64,000 nt of DNA from Pseudotamlana agarivorans. Its GTDB lineage: Bacteria; Bacteroidota; Bacteroidia; Flavobacteriales; Flavobacteriaceae. The number at the start of each line of letters is the position of its first letter. The first letter of the stretch is position 1. The notes beneath the pieces were generated by a model, which saw only the letters and a list, made by a program, of their open reading frames with translations, was not told the origin of the DNA and made no database searches. The stretch is taken from NCBI RefSeq assembly GCF_018860245.1, contig NZ_JAHKPD010000008.1, forward strand, positions 1-64,000, written 5' to 3'. Position numbers and translations under genes: made by a program. Of the stretch, positions 17,633 through 27,165 are shown one piece after another.

Positions 17633-18867
17633 TCCCTGTTAATTTTAGAGTAGTCATTACTATTTAGAAACTTAATAACATATGAATAAGAAAATAAGCC
17701 TTTAAAAAAGTGAAGTAATAACAGGAAAAGCACAAAATTATTATACCCCAGATATAAACAAACGACCATAATTAACCCCCATGCGAAATAAGCAGCTAGA
17801 TTGATAATATTGTAAGTTTTAAACTTCTCGTTTATCATATAAAATGGTTGAGCAACAGATTGAAAACTATTAAAAATAAATATTACAATTGTAAATGGAA
17901 ATACAAGTAATATATCTTTCGCTTTTAAATTCCAGTCAAAAGGGAATACATTATTCAACAATAAAAAAACCAGGAAAGCCATACCAGCAATAGACAAATA
18001 GATAAACAAGGTTTTTATTCTCGTGCCTATTGTATTTTTATAATCGCCAGCTAAAAAATATTTTTTTATTAAAGGGTTATATATTGAATTAATACCAATG
18101 CTAATTAACAAAAAGACATTACACAGGTTTATTATATAGCCAACCTTAACCAATTCTTCACTAGTTGAATAAATTTTAGCTAGGTTCATAAATCCTAAAC
18201 CAGAAACCCAACCTAAAACACTTATGGAGAATAAATTTATCATTTTTTTAAACTCATCCAGGGTCAAAACAACAAATTTAAATTTAAATTTATTTAGTTT
18301 TAAAATTTTAACCAGCAATAAGGCTATTAATAAACCTCCAGCTTTTCCAACAAAAAAAGCAATTATTTTGTTATCAATGAAAATAATTGAAATTATAATT
18401 GAAACAAATGAAATAAACAATAAGGCTTGTATAAGTAGAGCCTTATCATGCTCTTCTATCAATTTGTAATAGTTTGTTAGATATGCCATGTAGGCATTTA
18501 TAATCATGCTAGTAAACAAACACAGATAAACTATCAGTGTCTTCACTTCGAAATATGCATATGCTATTTGTTTCGTAAGGAAAAACAATAAAACATAAAT
18601 TATGAGAACAATTAACGAACTAGAAATTAATTTGTTTGTAATAAACTCATAGGTAGTTATCGTTTTAGAATAAATTATATGAGAGTTGTTTAATGGAAGT
18701 AAAAGACTTAATAACTGTTCTAAAGACAAAAGCAACAAGATAGCCACATACTGCTCAGAGAAGGCTCCAATTGCTAGGTACAAAAGCACCACATAATTAA
18801 ACCCTTTAGAGGCTCCTGAAACTATGATGTACTTGAGTGAGTTTACAAAAAAAACTTTTTTAGGCAT
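17629..18867 (-). CDS. Wzx-type polysaccharide flippase
   Basis: The 412-residue, almost entirely hydrophobic protein has about twelve helices and an N-terminal SGASKGFNYVVLLYLAIGAFS, as in the MOP superfamily. Wzx proteins move undecaprenyl-linked repeat units across the inner membrane. It overlaps the upstream glycosyltransferase-like gene by eight bases and the polymerase gene by four. It is strongly AT-rich. No cargo can be inferred. Confidence 0.85.
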   Translation of the reverse strand: MPKKVFFVNSLKYIIVSGASKGFNYVVLLYLAIGAFSEQYVAILLLLSLEQLLSLLLPLNNSHIIYSKTITTYEFITNKLISSSLIVLIIYVLLFFLTKQIAYAYFEVKTLIVYLCLFTSMIINAYMAYLTNYYKLIEEHDKALLIQALLFISFVSIIISIIFIDNKIIAFFVGKAGGLLIALLLVKILKLNKFKFKFVVLTLDEFKKMINLFSISVLGWVSGLGFMNLAKIYSTSEELVKVGYIINLCNVFLLISIGINSIYNPLIKKYFLAGDYKNTIGTRIKTLFIYLSIAGMAFLVFLLLNNVFPFDWNLKAKDILLVFPFTIVIFIFNSFQSVAQPFYMINEKFKTYNIINLAAYFAWGLIMVVCLYLGYNNFVLFLLLLHFFKGLFSYSYVIKFLNSNDYSKINRE

Positions 18868-20104
18868 CTTTTATTACTTCGTTTACAATACGACTTATTG
18901 ATTTTCCGTCATAGTTTGCCAAAGATTCTGAAAGATATTCTTCAATGTCATTTTTATTAATTTCGAAATTAAAAATATTTTTTTCGAAATCTTCTCGATT
19001 GTAATAGTAATTAATAATATTAGGTGGGAAATTTTCTTCTATTCCATTAGACAAACCCCATCTAGGAGACTTTACACTTTTCCCTAATAACAATGGGTAA
19101 ATTATAACAGATGAAAAATGGCTTAAAGTAAATACCGAATGATAAACATAATTTTTAAAATCGAGATCATAAAAATATTTTATACCTTTTTCTTCAAAAA
19201 ATGATAAACAGTCATCTATTTTTCTTCTTGGATGAAGTTTAATTACCAATTGTAATTTTTTATCTACTAAAATCTGATTTAAGTCATCTAAGAAGACCAT
19301 CCATTTTGATGAATCCCAATTTCGCATTGATGAAAGTCCATCATCCATATAAGCCACATAATTTGGGTTTTCAATTTTTAACTCATCTTGAATATAAATG
19401 TCTTTATCTTTAATTTTGGCGTTATAAAAAGCATCTAATTCAGGGTTTCCTACTATTTGAACACTGTCTTTTGGGAAACCAAATTCATTAACCATGACAT
19501 CGTAATCCATCGGGTAATAAACAAATGACTTTGTAGCTTCCAACTCTTCGGAATATTTCGGAAATGCCGTAAATTGAGTATAATCCTGCATAGCCTTGTA
19601 AAAGAAACCAAAAAACTTTGAAAAGCTTTTCATCTCAACAAAGTAATTATACAAAGCATACATGTTTTTTCGAGTAAATTTAGACTGTAATTTACTTTTC
19701 CCGTAATCCCTCATATTTTGCTTAACAACGGCTTGCCCTTCTGCCGTTATTAACTTACCATGAGCTAAATAGAATATTTTAATATTTAAATCTTTACAGA
19801 TTTTTACAATAGCCCTATCTATAATAAAGGATAAATTTATAAGAACTATAGCATAGGGTTTTTCTGTCTCTATAACCTTTCTTATTCGGTTTGTTCGATA
19901 ATATCCGATATCTCTTATAACCATACCCTCAATGCTCTTCTCAACCTCTATTTGTTTATCAACCCAAATTTCAGATGTTTCGCCCACCCATGAGCCTGTG
20001 TGGACTAAAAGTGTTTCAAATCCCTTGTTTTTAAAACTTTTATCCAATCTTAAAAAATGACGATAACCATTATCCCAATTATCTAAGTATAATATTTTTT
20101 TCAT
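18860..20104 (-). CDS. sialyltransferase/TagF-like GT-B transferase
   Basis: This 414-residue soluble protein has three motifs in the order and spacing known from bacterial sialyltransferases and polysialyltransferases: DDG at 254-256, HP at 291-292 (KLHPR) and SS at 331-332 (HFSSV). A GNPELDAF element lies near 219. The same fold includes CDP-glycerol polymerases of the TagF type, which also use CMP-releasing donors. It lies 29 bases downstream of a CMP-sugar synthetase, so transfer of a CMP-activated acidic sugar or a CDP-polyol to the repeat unit is likely. Exact donor unknown. This is the most distinctive enzyme of the locus. Confidence 0.68.
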   Translation of the reverse strand: MKKILYLDNWDNGYRHFLRLDKSFKNKGFETLLVHTGSWVGETSEIWVDKQIEVEKSIEGMVIRDIGYYRTNRIRKVIETEKPYAIVLINLSFIIDRAIVKICKDLNIKIFYLAHGKLITAEGQAVVKQNMRDYGKSKLQSKFTRKNMYALYNYFVEMKSFSKFFGFFYKAMQDYTQFTAFPKYSEELEATKSFVYYPMDYDVMVNEFGFPKDSVQIVGNPELDAFYNAKIKDKDIYIQDELKIENPNYVAYMDDGLSSMRNWDSSKWMVFLDDLNQILVDKKLQLVIKLHPRRKIDDCLSFFEEKGIKYFYDLDFKNYVYHSVFTLSHFSSVIIYPLLLGKSVKSPRWGLSNGIEENFPPNIINYYYNREDFEKNIFNFEINKNDIEEYLSESLANYDGKSISRIVNEVIKDA

Positions 20105-20133
20105 AAAATTATCCTATCCCACTCAAAACTTAA

Positions 20134-20796
20134 CTAAACATCTGTTTTTAACGCCTGTTTTTTAAACATAAACTCAGCGAAATCAAAATCAACTTGAGTA
20201 TCAATATCTATAGCCTCTTGTTGATTTACCTTCATGAAATGTGGTTTTGAACAAATAAAGTTTCTAGATTCTAACATCGCTTTTCTATTAACAATTACAA
20301 GTCCAAATGTTGGTGCTACATATTCAGGTAAATTTTGCGAATTGGGTGCGTTTTCTGGATCATAATTAACAGCCTTTCCATGATGCCATAAAAATTCTTT
20401 AACTACTTTTACCGACATTAAGCTATTACAATCGTGGTAAAAAAATTCATCTATAGCGTTAATATATGATTCTTTTGTTATTAGAGGAGCCGTAACCTGC
20501 GCAATTAAAATATTTTCTCCTGGTGTTACTTCTGCCAAATATTCGTGATACTCACTATTGGAACATTCTGAGCTCGCAAAGTAAGGTTCTCTTTTATGAT
20601 AATTAACACCTAATTTTTTTGCAATATCAATAGCATAGTCACTATCTGTATTTACAATGATATCATCAACAGGTAATTGTTTTACCAATTCTATTTTATG
20701 CTCAAATAAAGACTTTGAAGCAAATGGTTTAAAATTTTTATTTCTCACTCTTTGAGAACCAGCACGCATTGGTATTACTGCAACTAACTTTTTCAT
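20134..20796 (-). CDS. acylneuraminate cytidylyltransferase family protein
   Basis: The 220-residue protein has the CMP-sugar synthetase loop IPMRAGSQRVRNKN (about 8-21), QVTAPLIT near 99-106, and the C-terminal metal motif IDIDTQVDFDFAE. Such enzymes make CMP-activated nonulosonates (NeuA, PseF) or Kdo from CTP. It overlaps the upstream epimerase gene by four bases and is followed by the sialyltransferase-like gene, forming a CMP-sugar module. No NeuB-type synthase is in the window, so which sugar acid is activated is open. Confidence 0.88.
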   Translation of the reverse strand: MKKLVAVIPMRAGSQRVRNKNFKPFASKSLFEHKIELVKQLPVDDIIVNTDSDYAIDIAKKLGVNYHKREPYFASSECSNSEYHEYLAEVTPGENILIAQVTAPLITKESYINAIDEFFYHDCNSLMSVKVVKEFLWHHGKAVNYDPENAPNSQNLPEYVAPTFGLVIVNRKAMLESRNFICSKPHFMKVNQQEAIDIDTQVDFDFAEFMFKKQALKTDV

Positions 20797-21680
20797 TTTT
20801 CTAAAGCATTTATAAATTCATTAATTCCCATTTCTAAATCATATTCTGTTTTCCATCCAATGTCCCTTAACTTTTTATTCGAGCCTGTTATTAATACCTG
20901 ATCTCCTACATAACCATCGATTTCTTTAATTTCTAACTTTTTATTTAGTCTTTTCCCAATTTCATTGATTATAATTTCAGGCGTGAGTCTTTCATTACAT
21001 GTAACATTATAAATTTCATTATCCGTATCATTTTTAAAAGAAAGCATTATTGCACTTAACACATCATTTACATGAACTAACTCTCTAACCCTGTCTTTTG
21101 CACCAGTTATAGAGATAACATCACCGTTTAAAGCCATGTCTAAATAAATGCTTAATATGCCTTGGTGCTTATTTGATAAATCCTGACCTGCTCCATAGGT
21201 TGCAAATAATCTAAATATTGTATAAGGAATTTTACTATGCTCAAATACCAATTTTGTATAATACTCAGCACTTAATTTACTTGCGCCATAAAAAGATATT
21301 GGATTAGGGAGCCCGTCTTCAAGAGCATTTTCTTGATTCCCATATACAGCCATACTACTGGTATAAACAAACTTTTTTACTTGAAGTTTTTGGGCTAATT
21401 TAACCATGTTCATTGTGCCAACAGAGTTCCATAAAGCATCGTCATAAGGGTTAGCTAAACTGAAATAGCCTCCTGATTGCGCTGCGATATGAAAAATAAA
21501 ATCAACTTCACCATAATCCTTATCCAATACATCTTTACTACTTATATCACAAACAATATACGGTATGTCTTGGTTGGGTTTTCTTTTATCTAAACTAATA
21601 ACGTCATGGCCAATAGACTTAAGTATTTGTATTAATCTACCTCCGATAAAACCACTTCCTCCAGTAACTAATATTCTCAT
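20793..21680 (-). CDS. NAD-dependent epimerase/dehydratase (extended SDR)
   Basis: This 295-residue enzyme has the NAD-binding start MRILVTGGSGFIGGRL, the HIAAQSGG motif, catalytic Ser in YTSSMAVYG and the YGASKLSAEYY motif (Y-x-x-x-K). It modifies a nucleotide-linked or free sugar by epimerisation, dehydration or reduction. The class is too broad to name a substrate. It shares the TAATG junction with the lipoprotein gene and overlaps the CMP-sugar synthetase gene by four bases, so it may act in the same sugar pathway. Confidence 0.85.
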   Translation of the reverse strand: MRILVTGGSGFIGGRLIQILKSIGHDVISLDKRKPNQDIPYIVCDISSKDVLDKDYGEVDFIFHIAAQSGGYFSLANPYDDALWNSVGTMNMVKLAQKLQVKKFVYTSSMAVYGNQENALEDGLPNPISFYGASKLSAEYYTKLVFEHSKIPYTIFRLFATYGAGQDLSNKHQGILSIYLDMALNGDVISITGAKDRVRELVHVNDVLSAIMLSFKNDTDNEIYNVTCNERLTPEIIINEIGKRLNKKLEIKEIDGYVGDQVLITGSNKKLRDIGWKTEYDLEMGINEFINALEK

Positions 21681-22327
21681 TATTCTATATTTTTAACGAT
21701 TTCTACATCTAAACTATTAGGGTCAATGTAAACACTATTCAATGTTTCTGATTTACCTTCCCAATTAACTATACCTTTATTACTTGCTGTAGGTCCAAAA
21801 TAAATATTAATATTTCGCTCCTCTATTTCACCATAAACTGTACACTTATACCAGCCATCCCTATTCATTGCCTCGATTGATGCATGTTCCTTTACAAAGG
21901 CCTGACCAACTTTTTGAACTCCTTTAATCTGCCCACCTTTTAAATCAAAAATCGCATCAATTCTATTATTATAAGATTCGGATAACCTAAATCCGAAAAA
22001 ATCTGTAGTGTTACTTTTGATGATTATACTTGCTTTATAATAAAATTTGGTTTTAATCTTACCTTTATTTTTTACTTTAATATTTACATAGGAAGGCTTA
22101 GAAGTTGTGGCTCTAGCTAAAGTATATACGGTATTATTTTTATAGTTTAAACGTGTTTCATTCAATTCAATCCAAACTTTTCGCCAAATTGAATAGTCCA
22201 AATCATTTTGGATATCTTTATTATTTACTTTTAATTCTTCTATTCCAGAAATTTCTTCCTTTGCATTATTCTCATTTTTACATGAAAAAAGCACCAACAG
22301 AAAAAAACATAAAAAAAATCGATTCAT
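21680..22327 (-). CDS. lipoprotein with carbohydrate-binding-like fold
   Basis: This 215-residue protein has a lipoprotein signal MNRFFLCFFLLVLFSCKN with the lipid-modified cysteine at 16. The mature part is beta-rich and contains NRDGWYKCTVYGEIE followed by NIYFGPTASN. That pattern is common in jelly-roll, CBM-like modules of phage and extracellular proteins. Lipoproteins are rare inside sugar-assembly operons. It is translationally linked (TAATG) to the downstream epimerase and may bind the polymer or act in export. Function unknown; not a recognised Wza. Confidence 0.65.
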   Translation of the reverse strand: MNRFFLCFFLLVLFSCKNENNAKEEISGIEELKVNNKDIQNDLDYSIWRKVWIELNETRLNYKNNTVYTLARATTSKPSYVNIKVKNKGKIKTKFYYKASIIIKSNTTDFFGFRLSESYNNRIDAIFDLKGGQIKGVQKVGQAFVKEHASIEAMNRDGWYKCTVYGEIEERNINIYFGPTASNKGIVNWEGKSETLNSVYIDPNSLDVEIVKNIE

Positions 22328-22436
22328 TAAAAACTCTTTAAATTATACATTTACTAGATTAAAAAATCACAAAATATAAAACAATAAGAAGCAACCAAAA
22401 ACTATTACTATTATATTTATGCATTACATAAATAGT

Positions 22437-23483
22437 TTACTTATTTAAATACCAATTAAACAAATGATGTATACCTTCTTTAAGTTCTATATTATGTGTC
22501 CACCCTAAACCATTTAACTTAGAAACATCAGTCAATTTTTTCATTGTACCATCTGGTTTATCTGTATTAAAAACTAAATCGCCTTTAAAACCAACGGTTG
22601 CCTTTATAGTTTCTGCTAATTCCTTAATCGAAATATCTTTACCCGTACCTATGTTTATATGTGTATTTCTAATTTCCTTTTGATCTGCCTCATATGTATC
22701 TGAAAAATTTCTGTTTTCCATAATGAACACACAAGCATCGGCCATATCTTCACTCCAAAGAAACTCCCTTTTAGGCTTTCCTGACCCCCAAATCTCAACA
22801 CTATTTGCTGAGACGCCAAATGTTTCTAAATAAGCCTTAGCTTCTTCAATATGCTCTAATCCTAAATCCTTAACTACATCGTCATACTTAGCTTCAGACA
22901 AAAGCTTAGCTAAATGTATTTTTCGAATAAGTGCAGGTAAGACATGAGACTTTTCTAAATCAAAATTATCGTTAGGACCATACAAGTTTGTTGGCATAAC
23001 TGAAATAAAGTTTGTACCATACTGAAGGTTATAACTTTCGCACATTTTTATCCCTGCTATTTTAGCAATGGCATACGGCTCGTTAGTATATTCTAATGTA
23101 TCTGTTAACAAGCAATCTTCACTCATGGGTTGCGGTGCATTTTTAGGGTAAATACACGTGCTCCCAAGGAACAATAACTTCTTGACATCATGAAGATAGC
23201 TTTGATGAATCACATTATTTTGAATCATCATGTTTTCATAAATAAAATCTGCTCTATAGGTATTGTTTGCAACAATTCCTCCAACTTTTGCTGCGGCTAA
23301 AAAAACGTATTCAGGTTTTTCATTCTCAAAAAAAGATGAAACAGCTATTTGACTTGATAAATCTAGCTCGCTATGTGTTCGGGTAATAATATTAGAATAC
23401 CCTTTATCACTTAAATTATTTAAAATAGCACTTCCTACAAGTCCTCTATGACCAGCTATATAAATTTTAGCATTTTTTTTCAT
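22437..23483 (-). CDS. fcl: GDP-L-fucose synthase
   Basis: This 348-residue SDR begins [15 protein letters not shown] and has [17 protein letters not shown], the YAIAKIAG catalytic Tyr-Lys motif and [17 protein letters not shown]-fucose synthase performs 3,5-epimerisation and 4-reduction of GDP-4-keto-6-deoxymannose. It is about 30 residues longer than the enterobacterial enzyme because of an insert around 190-230 ([19 protein letters not shown]), as in other Bacteroidota. It follows gmd by six bases, completing the GDP-fucose branch. Confidence 0.94.
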   Translation of the reverse strand: MKKNAKIYIAGHRGLVGSAILNNLSDKGYSNIITRTHSELDLSSQIAVSSFFENEKPEYVFLAAAKVGGIVANNTYRADFIYENMMIQNNVIHQSYLHDVKKLLFLGSTCIYPKNAPQPMSEDCLLTDTLEYTNEPYAIAKIAGIKMCESYNLQYGTNFISVMPTNLYGPNDNFDLEKSHVLPALIRKIHLAKLLSEAKYDDVVKDLGLEHIEEAKAYLETFGVSANSVEIWGSGKPKREFLWSEDMADACVFIMENRNFSDTYEADQKEIRNTHINIGTGKDISIKELAETIKATVGFKGDLVFNTDKPDGTMKKLTDVSKLNGLGWTHNIELKEGIHHLFNWYLNK

Positions 23484-23489
23484 AAAATA

Positions 23490-24608
23490 TTACTCGAAAT
23501 AATTCATGATTTTATAGCCTCCATCTTTAAGATATTGCTCTTTCTTCATCAACTTCACATCACTTTTCATCATGTCATTGACTAAAGCCGGTAAATCATA
23601 TTCTGGTACCCAACCAAGCTTTTCTTTTGCTTTAGTGGCATCTCCAATCAATAATTCAACTTCAGTTGGTCTAAAGTATTTCGGATCTACCGATAACACT
23701 TCTTTTCCTATAGGTAATTGATATTCTGAATTATTACACCCTTTAACAAAAGCTTTTTCTTCAACACCTTCACCTTTAAACTCCAATTCAATTCCAACTT
23801 CTGCAAAACACATTTTCACAAAATCACGTACCGTAGTTGTTTTATTTGTTGCTATTACCCAATCTTCAGCTTCATCGGCCTGAAGAATCATCCACATCAT
23901 TCGCACATAATCTTTAGCATGCCCCCAATCACGTTGTGCATCTAAATTTCCTAAATAAAATTTATCTTGAAGTCCTAGTGCAATTCGCGACGTTGCTCTA
24001 GTAATTTTTCTAGTCACAAAAGTTTCTCCTCGTATTGGCGATTCATGGTTAAATAGAATTCCATTACAAGCATAAATACCATAAGCTTCTCTATAATTAA
24101 CCGTAATCCAGTAAGCGTACATTTTCGCTACTGCATAAGGGCTCCTAGGGTAAAATGGCGTTGTTTCTGTTTGGGGTACCTCCTGTACTTTTCCATACAA
24201 TTCTGAAGTCGAGGCTTGATAAATTCTTATTTTCTTTTCTAACCCTAATAAACGAATGGCTTCTAAAAGTCTTAACGTTCCTATCCCATCAGCATTTGCA
24301 GTATACTCTGGCATCTCAAAAGACACATGTACATGACTCATAGCAGCCAGATTATAGATTTCATCTGGTTGAACTTCCTGAATTAGTCTTGTTAAATTAG
24401 TACTATCGGTTAAATCTCCATAATGTAAAAAGAAGTTTCTGTCTTCTACATGAGGATCTTGATATAGATGATCTATTCTGTCCGTATTAAATAAGGAAGA
24501 CCTTCTTTTTACGCCGTGTACTTCATATCCTTTTTTTAATAAAAACTCACTTAAATAGGCTCCATCTTGGCCAGTTACACCTGTAATTAAAGCTACTTTA
24601 TTTTTCAT
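23490..24608 (-). CDS. gmd: GDP-mannose 4,6-dehydratase
   Basis: The 372-residue enzyme has [15 protein letters not shown] at the NADP site, [29 protein letters not shown], catalytic STSELYGK and [11 protein letters not shown], and [16 protein letters not shown]. These are diagnostic for Gmd, which makes GDP-4-keto-6-deoxymannose for fucose. I start at the ATG at 24608 rather than the in-frame codon at 24659, because that extension overlaps the promoter and is not conserved. It has its own promoter, so the fucose genes and those downstream can be expressed apart from rfb. Confidence 0.95.
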   Translation of the reverse strand: MKNKVALITGVTGQDGAYLSEFLLKKGYEVHGVKRRSSLFNTDRIDHLYQDPHVEDRNFFLHYGDLTDSTNLTRLIQEVQPDEIYNLAAMSHVHVSFEMPEYTANADGIGTLRLLEAIRLLGLEKKIRIYQASTSELYGKVQEVPQTETTPFYPRSPYAVAKMYAYWITVNYREAYGIYACNGILFNHESPIRGETFVTRKITRATSRIALGLQDKFYLGNLDAQRDWGHAKDYVRMMWMILQADEAEDWVIATNKTTTVRDFVKMCFAEVGIELEFKGEGVEEKAFVKGCNNSEYQLPIGKEVLSVDPKYFRPTEVELLIGDATKAKEKLGWVPEYDLPALVNDMMKSDVKLMKKEQYLKDGGYKIMNYFE

Positions 24609-24645
24609 TTGCTTTTTTTTAACCCTACTAATTTTACATGAATTG

Positions 24646-24675
24646 CAAAAGTAATACAATTGTTTCGCTTAGCAA
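24646..24675 (-). promoter_or_regulatory. gmd promoter
   Basis: On the minus strand TTG (24675-24673), a 19-base spacer and TACTTTTG (24653-24646) match the Bacteroidota promoter, inside a 201-base gap between rfbD and gmd. This is the best internal promoter of the polysaccharide locus. Confidence 0.65.
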
Positions 24676-24809
24676 GAGTATTCATACTAATTAACAATTA
24701 GTATAATTAGTCACCAAAACACGAATTAAATTATGAAATTTGAACTACAAAATAACGTGATGCTTACCAAACCATTTTGTTAGGAACACTTAGGGATTAA
24801 TCGGATTCA

Positions 24810-25667
24810 CTATAATTTCAACCTCGTCAATGCGACACCTAGGCTATCTTTCCAACCTGGCACTACAACTCCCAATAGCTTGTTTATTTTTTCCTTGTTT
24901 AAAACACTATAAAGCGGACGTCTAGCCGGTGTAGGGTATTCAAGTGTCCCAATGGAGTTTAATTTTAAATCCACTTGAGATAACTCAAAAATTACTTTTG
25001 CAAAATCATACCAACTGGCTACACCCTCGTTGCTATAATGATACAATCCAAAGTTTTGATTATTGGAATCGATCACTTTTAAAATAACCTCAGCCAAATC
25101 CCCTGCGTAAGTAGGCGTACCTATTTGATCACTTACCACACTTAATTCATCATGCGTTTCTGCCAATCGCAACATGGTTTTCATGAAGTTATTGCCATGT
25201 TCGGAGTACAGCCAGGATGTTCTAAAAATAAAATAATGATCTAGAGTAGTTTTTATAATCTCTTCGCCTTTCAACTTAGAAGCCCCATAAACACTTAAAG
25301 GATTAGGGGTATCTTCCTCTCTGTAAGGCACATCATGACTTCCATCAAACACAAAATCTGTTGAAATATGAATTAAAGTTACACCGTGAGCTTTACAGGA
25401 TTTTGCAAGATTTTCTGGACCTTCAGCATTCACTTGATAAGCTTGTTCAATTTCAGTTTCAGCTTTATCAACAGCGGTATAAGCTGCGCAGTTTATACAA
25501 TACTGAAAATTATAAGTTTTAAAAAAACGTTCTACTTGACTTAAATCACAGATATCCAACTCGGAAGCTTCTGCGTAAATGAAGTTGAGATTTTGATGTT
25601 GTAATTCTAAATCTTTAATACAACGAGCTAGTTGCCCATTTGCTCCGGTAACTAAAACTTGTATCAT
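24810..25667 (-). CDS. rfbD: dTDP-4-dehydrorhamnose reductase
   Basis: The 285-residue protein has the N-terminal VLVTGANGQLARCI loop, INCAAYTAVDKAE, STDFVFDG and YGASKLKGEE (Y-x-x-x-K). RfbD reduces dTDP-4-keto-L-rhamnose to dTDP-L-rhamnose with NAD(P)H. It overlaps rfbC by four bases and is the last gene of the rfbA-C-D block. Confidence 0.94.
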   Translation of the reverse strand: MIQVLVTGANGQLARCIKDLELQHQNLNFIYAEASELDICDLSQVERFFKTYNFQYCINCAAYTAVDKAETEIEQAYQVNAEGPENLAKSCKAHGVTLIHISTDFVFDGSHDVPYREEDTPNPLSVYGASKLKGEEIIKTTLDHYFIFRTSWLYSEHGNNFMKTMLRLAETHDELSVVSDQIGTPTYAGDLAEVILKVIDSNNQNFGLYHYSNEGVASWYDFAKVIFELSQVDLKLNSIGTLEYPTPARRPLYSVLNKEKINKLLGVVVPGWKDSLGVALTRLKL

Positions 25668-26209
25668 AAATCTAGATTTTCTAAGGTAGGAAGTTTTAAA
25701 TCCTTTTCTGATATAATTAATTCATCGGGATTTAATTGCCAATTGATATTTAGGATTTTATCATTATAAATAACCCCTCCTTCTGAATTTTTATTATAAA
25801 AGTTATCGCATTTATAAGCAAACAAAGCCGTTTCACTTAACACCACAAAACCATGAGCAAATCCACGTGGCACGAACAATTGTTTTTTATTTTCTTCAGA
25901 CAATTCTACAGAATAGTGTTCGCCAAAAGTAGGAGAGTCTTTTCTCAAATCTAAAGCCACATCTAAAACTTTCCCTTTTATGACACGAACCAACTTGGCT
26001 TGCGCAAATTCCCCTTTTTGAAAATGAAGTCCGCGTAATACCCCTTTTGAAGAATATGATTCGTTGTCTTGTACAAAATCAACCTCACAACCAATTAAAT
26101 CATTAAAGGTTTTTTGATTATAAGACTCTAAAAAATAACCTCTTTTATCTTCAAATACCGTAGGCTCGATAAGGAAGCATCCTTTTAGTTTTGTTTCTGT
26201 AAGTTGCAT
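25664..26209 (-). CDS. rfbC: dTDP-4-dehydrorhamnose 3,5-epimerase
   Basis: The 181-residue cupin protein contains EDKRGYFLESYN, GVLRGLHFQ with the catalytic histidine, and FVPRGFAHGFVVLSE. The enzyme epimerises C3 and C5 of dTDP-4-keto-6-deoxyglucose. It directly abuts rfbA and overlaps rfbD. Confidence 0.95.
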   Translation of the reverse strand: MQLTETKLKGCFLIEPTVFEDKRGYFLESYNQKTFNDLIGCEVDFVQDNESYSSKGVLRGLHFQKGEFAQAKLVRVIKGKVLDVALDLRKDSPTFGEHYSVELSEENKKQLFVPRGFAHGFVVLSETALFAYKCDNFYNKNSEGGVIYNDKILNINWQLNPDELIISEKDLKLPTLENLDL

Positions 26210-27076
26210 TTATTTATTTTTCAATAGCGCTAGTAGATTCTTACCATAACCACTTTTAAGCAAGGGTTCGGCGAGAGCTTTAAAGGCTGTCTCACTAATA
26301 TATCCCATTTCATAAGCGGCAGCTTCAATGGCTCCAATTTTCAAACCTTGTCGTTCCTCAATGACTTCTACAAACTGAGAGGCCTGCATTAAGGACTGAA
26401 ACGTTCCTGTGTCTAGCCAGGCTGTCCCTCGGTCTAAAATACTCACTTTTAAATGACCTTGTTCTAGGTAAACTCTATTAACATCTGTGATTTCCAATTC
26501 ACCACGATGACTCGGCTTTATATTTTTAGCAATTTCGATAACACTATTGTCATAGAAATAAATACCAGGTACCGCATAACTCGATTTTGGTGATTCCGGT
26601 TTCTCTTCTATAGAGATCGCTTGACCCGCTTCATCAAACTCAACAACGCCATAACGTTCGGGATCATGTACACGATAGGCGTAAATGATACCGCCTTCTG
26701 GATTATTATTGGCTTGAAGCAAGTCTGAAAGTCCCGTACCATAAAAGATATTGTCTCCCAAAATTAGGGCCACCTTATCGGTTCCAACAAATTCCTCACC
26801 AATAATAAAAGCTTCTGCTAAACCATTAGGTTCGTCTTGTACCGCATACTCAAAATGGCAACCGTACTTTTCACCATCTCCCAATAGGTCTTTAAATAAA
26901 GGAAGATCTTTAGGCGTTGAAATAATTAAAATTTCATTAATCCCGGCATACATTAAAGTGGATATCGGGTAGTATATCATGGGTTTATCGTAAATAGGCA
27001 TGAGTTGCTTACTTACCGATAAAGTCAATGGATGTAATCGTGTTCCCGAACCTCCTGCTAGTATTATTCCTTTCAT
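26210..27076 (-). CDS. rfbA: glucose-1-phosphate thymidylyltransferase
   Basis: The 288-residue nucleotidyltransferase starts [18 protein letters not shown] with the pyrophosphorylase signature, followed by [45 protein letters not shown] and GTAWLDTGT. It makes dTDP-glucose from dTTP and glucose-1-phosphate. Its leader contains five copies of an 8-base repeat starting 14 bases before the ATG. Confidence 0.96.
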   Translation of the reverse strand: MKGIILAGGSGTRLHPLTLSVSKQLMPIYDKPMIYYPISTLMYAGINEILIISTPKDLPLFKDLLGDGEKYGCHFEYAVQDEPNGLAEAFIIGEEFVGTDKVALILGDNIFYGTGLSDLLQANNNPEGGIIYAYRVHDPERYGVVEFDEAGQAISIEEKPESPKSSYAVPGIYFYDNSVIEIAKNIKPSHRGELEITDVNRVYLEQGHLKVSILDRGTAWLDTGTFQSLMQASQFVEVIEERQGLKIGAIEAAAYEMGYISETAFKALAEPLLKSGYGKNLLALLKNK

Positions 27077-27090
27077 TTATATAGTTATAC

Positions 27091-27130
27091 GGTTATGTGG
27101 TTATGTGGTTATGTGGTTATGTGGTTATGA
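27091..27130. repeat. 8-bp tandem repeat in rfbA leader
   Basis: Four exact copies of GGTTATGT plus a fifth GGTTATGA lie head to tail between the four-helix-bundle gene and rfbA, beginning 14 bases upstream of the rfbA start codon. On the coding strand the unit reads ACATAACC. Copy-number change would alter leader length without touching a reading frame. Confidence 0.9.
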
Positions 27131-27165
27131 AGATTGGTCTTTTCACTTTGTAACCAAATAACTTT

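Noticed and set aside
18860-21680. Complete sialic or legionaminic acid pathway
   Set aside because: Only the SDR, the CMP-sugar synthetase and the transferase-like gene are present; no NeuB, NeuC or aminotransferase gene is in the window.
22437-23483. Insertion or frameshift in fcl because it is about 30 residues long for the family
   Set aside because: The frame is continuous and the extra helical segment is typical of Bacteroidota GDP-fucose synthases.
27091-27130. Possible CRISPR-like array
   Set aside because: The 8-base units are contiguous with no spacers and no cas gene is near; the same holds for the 7- and 18-bp repeats.
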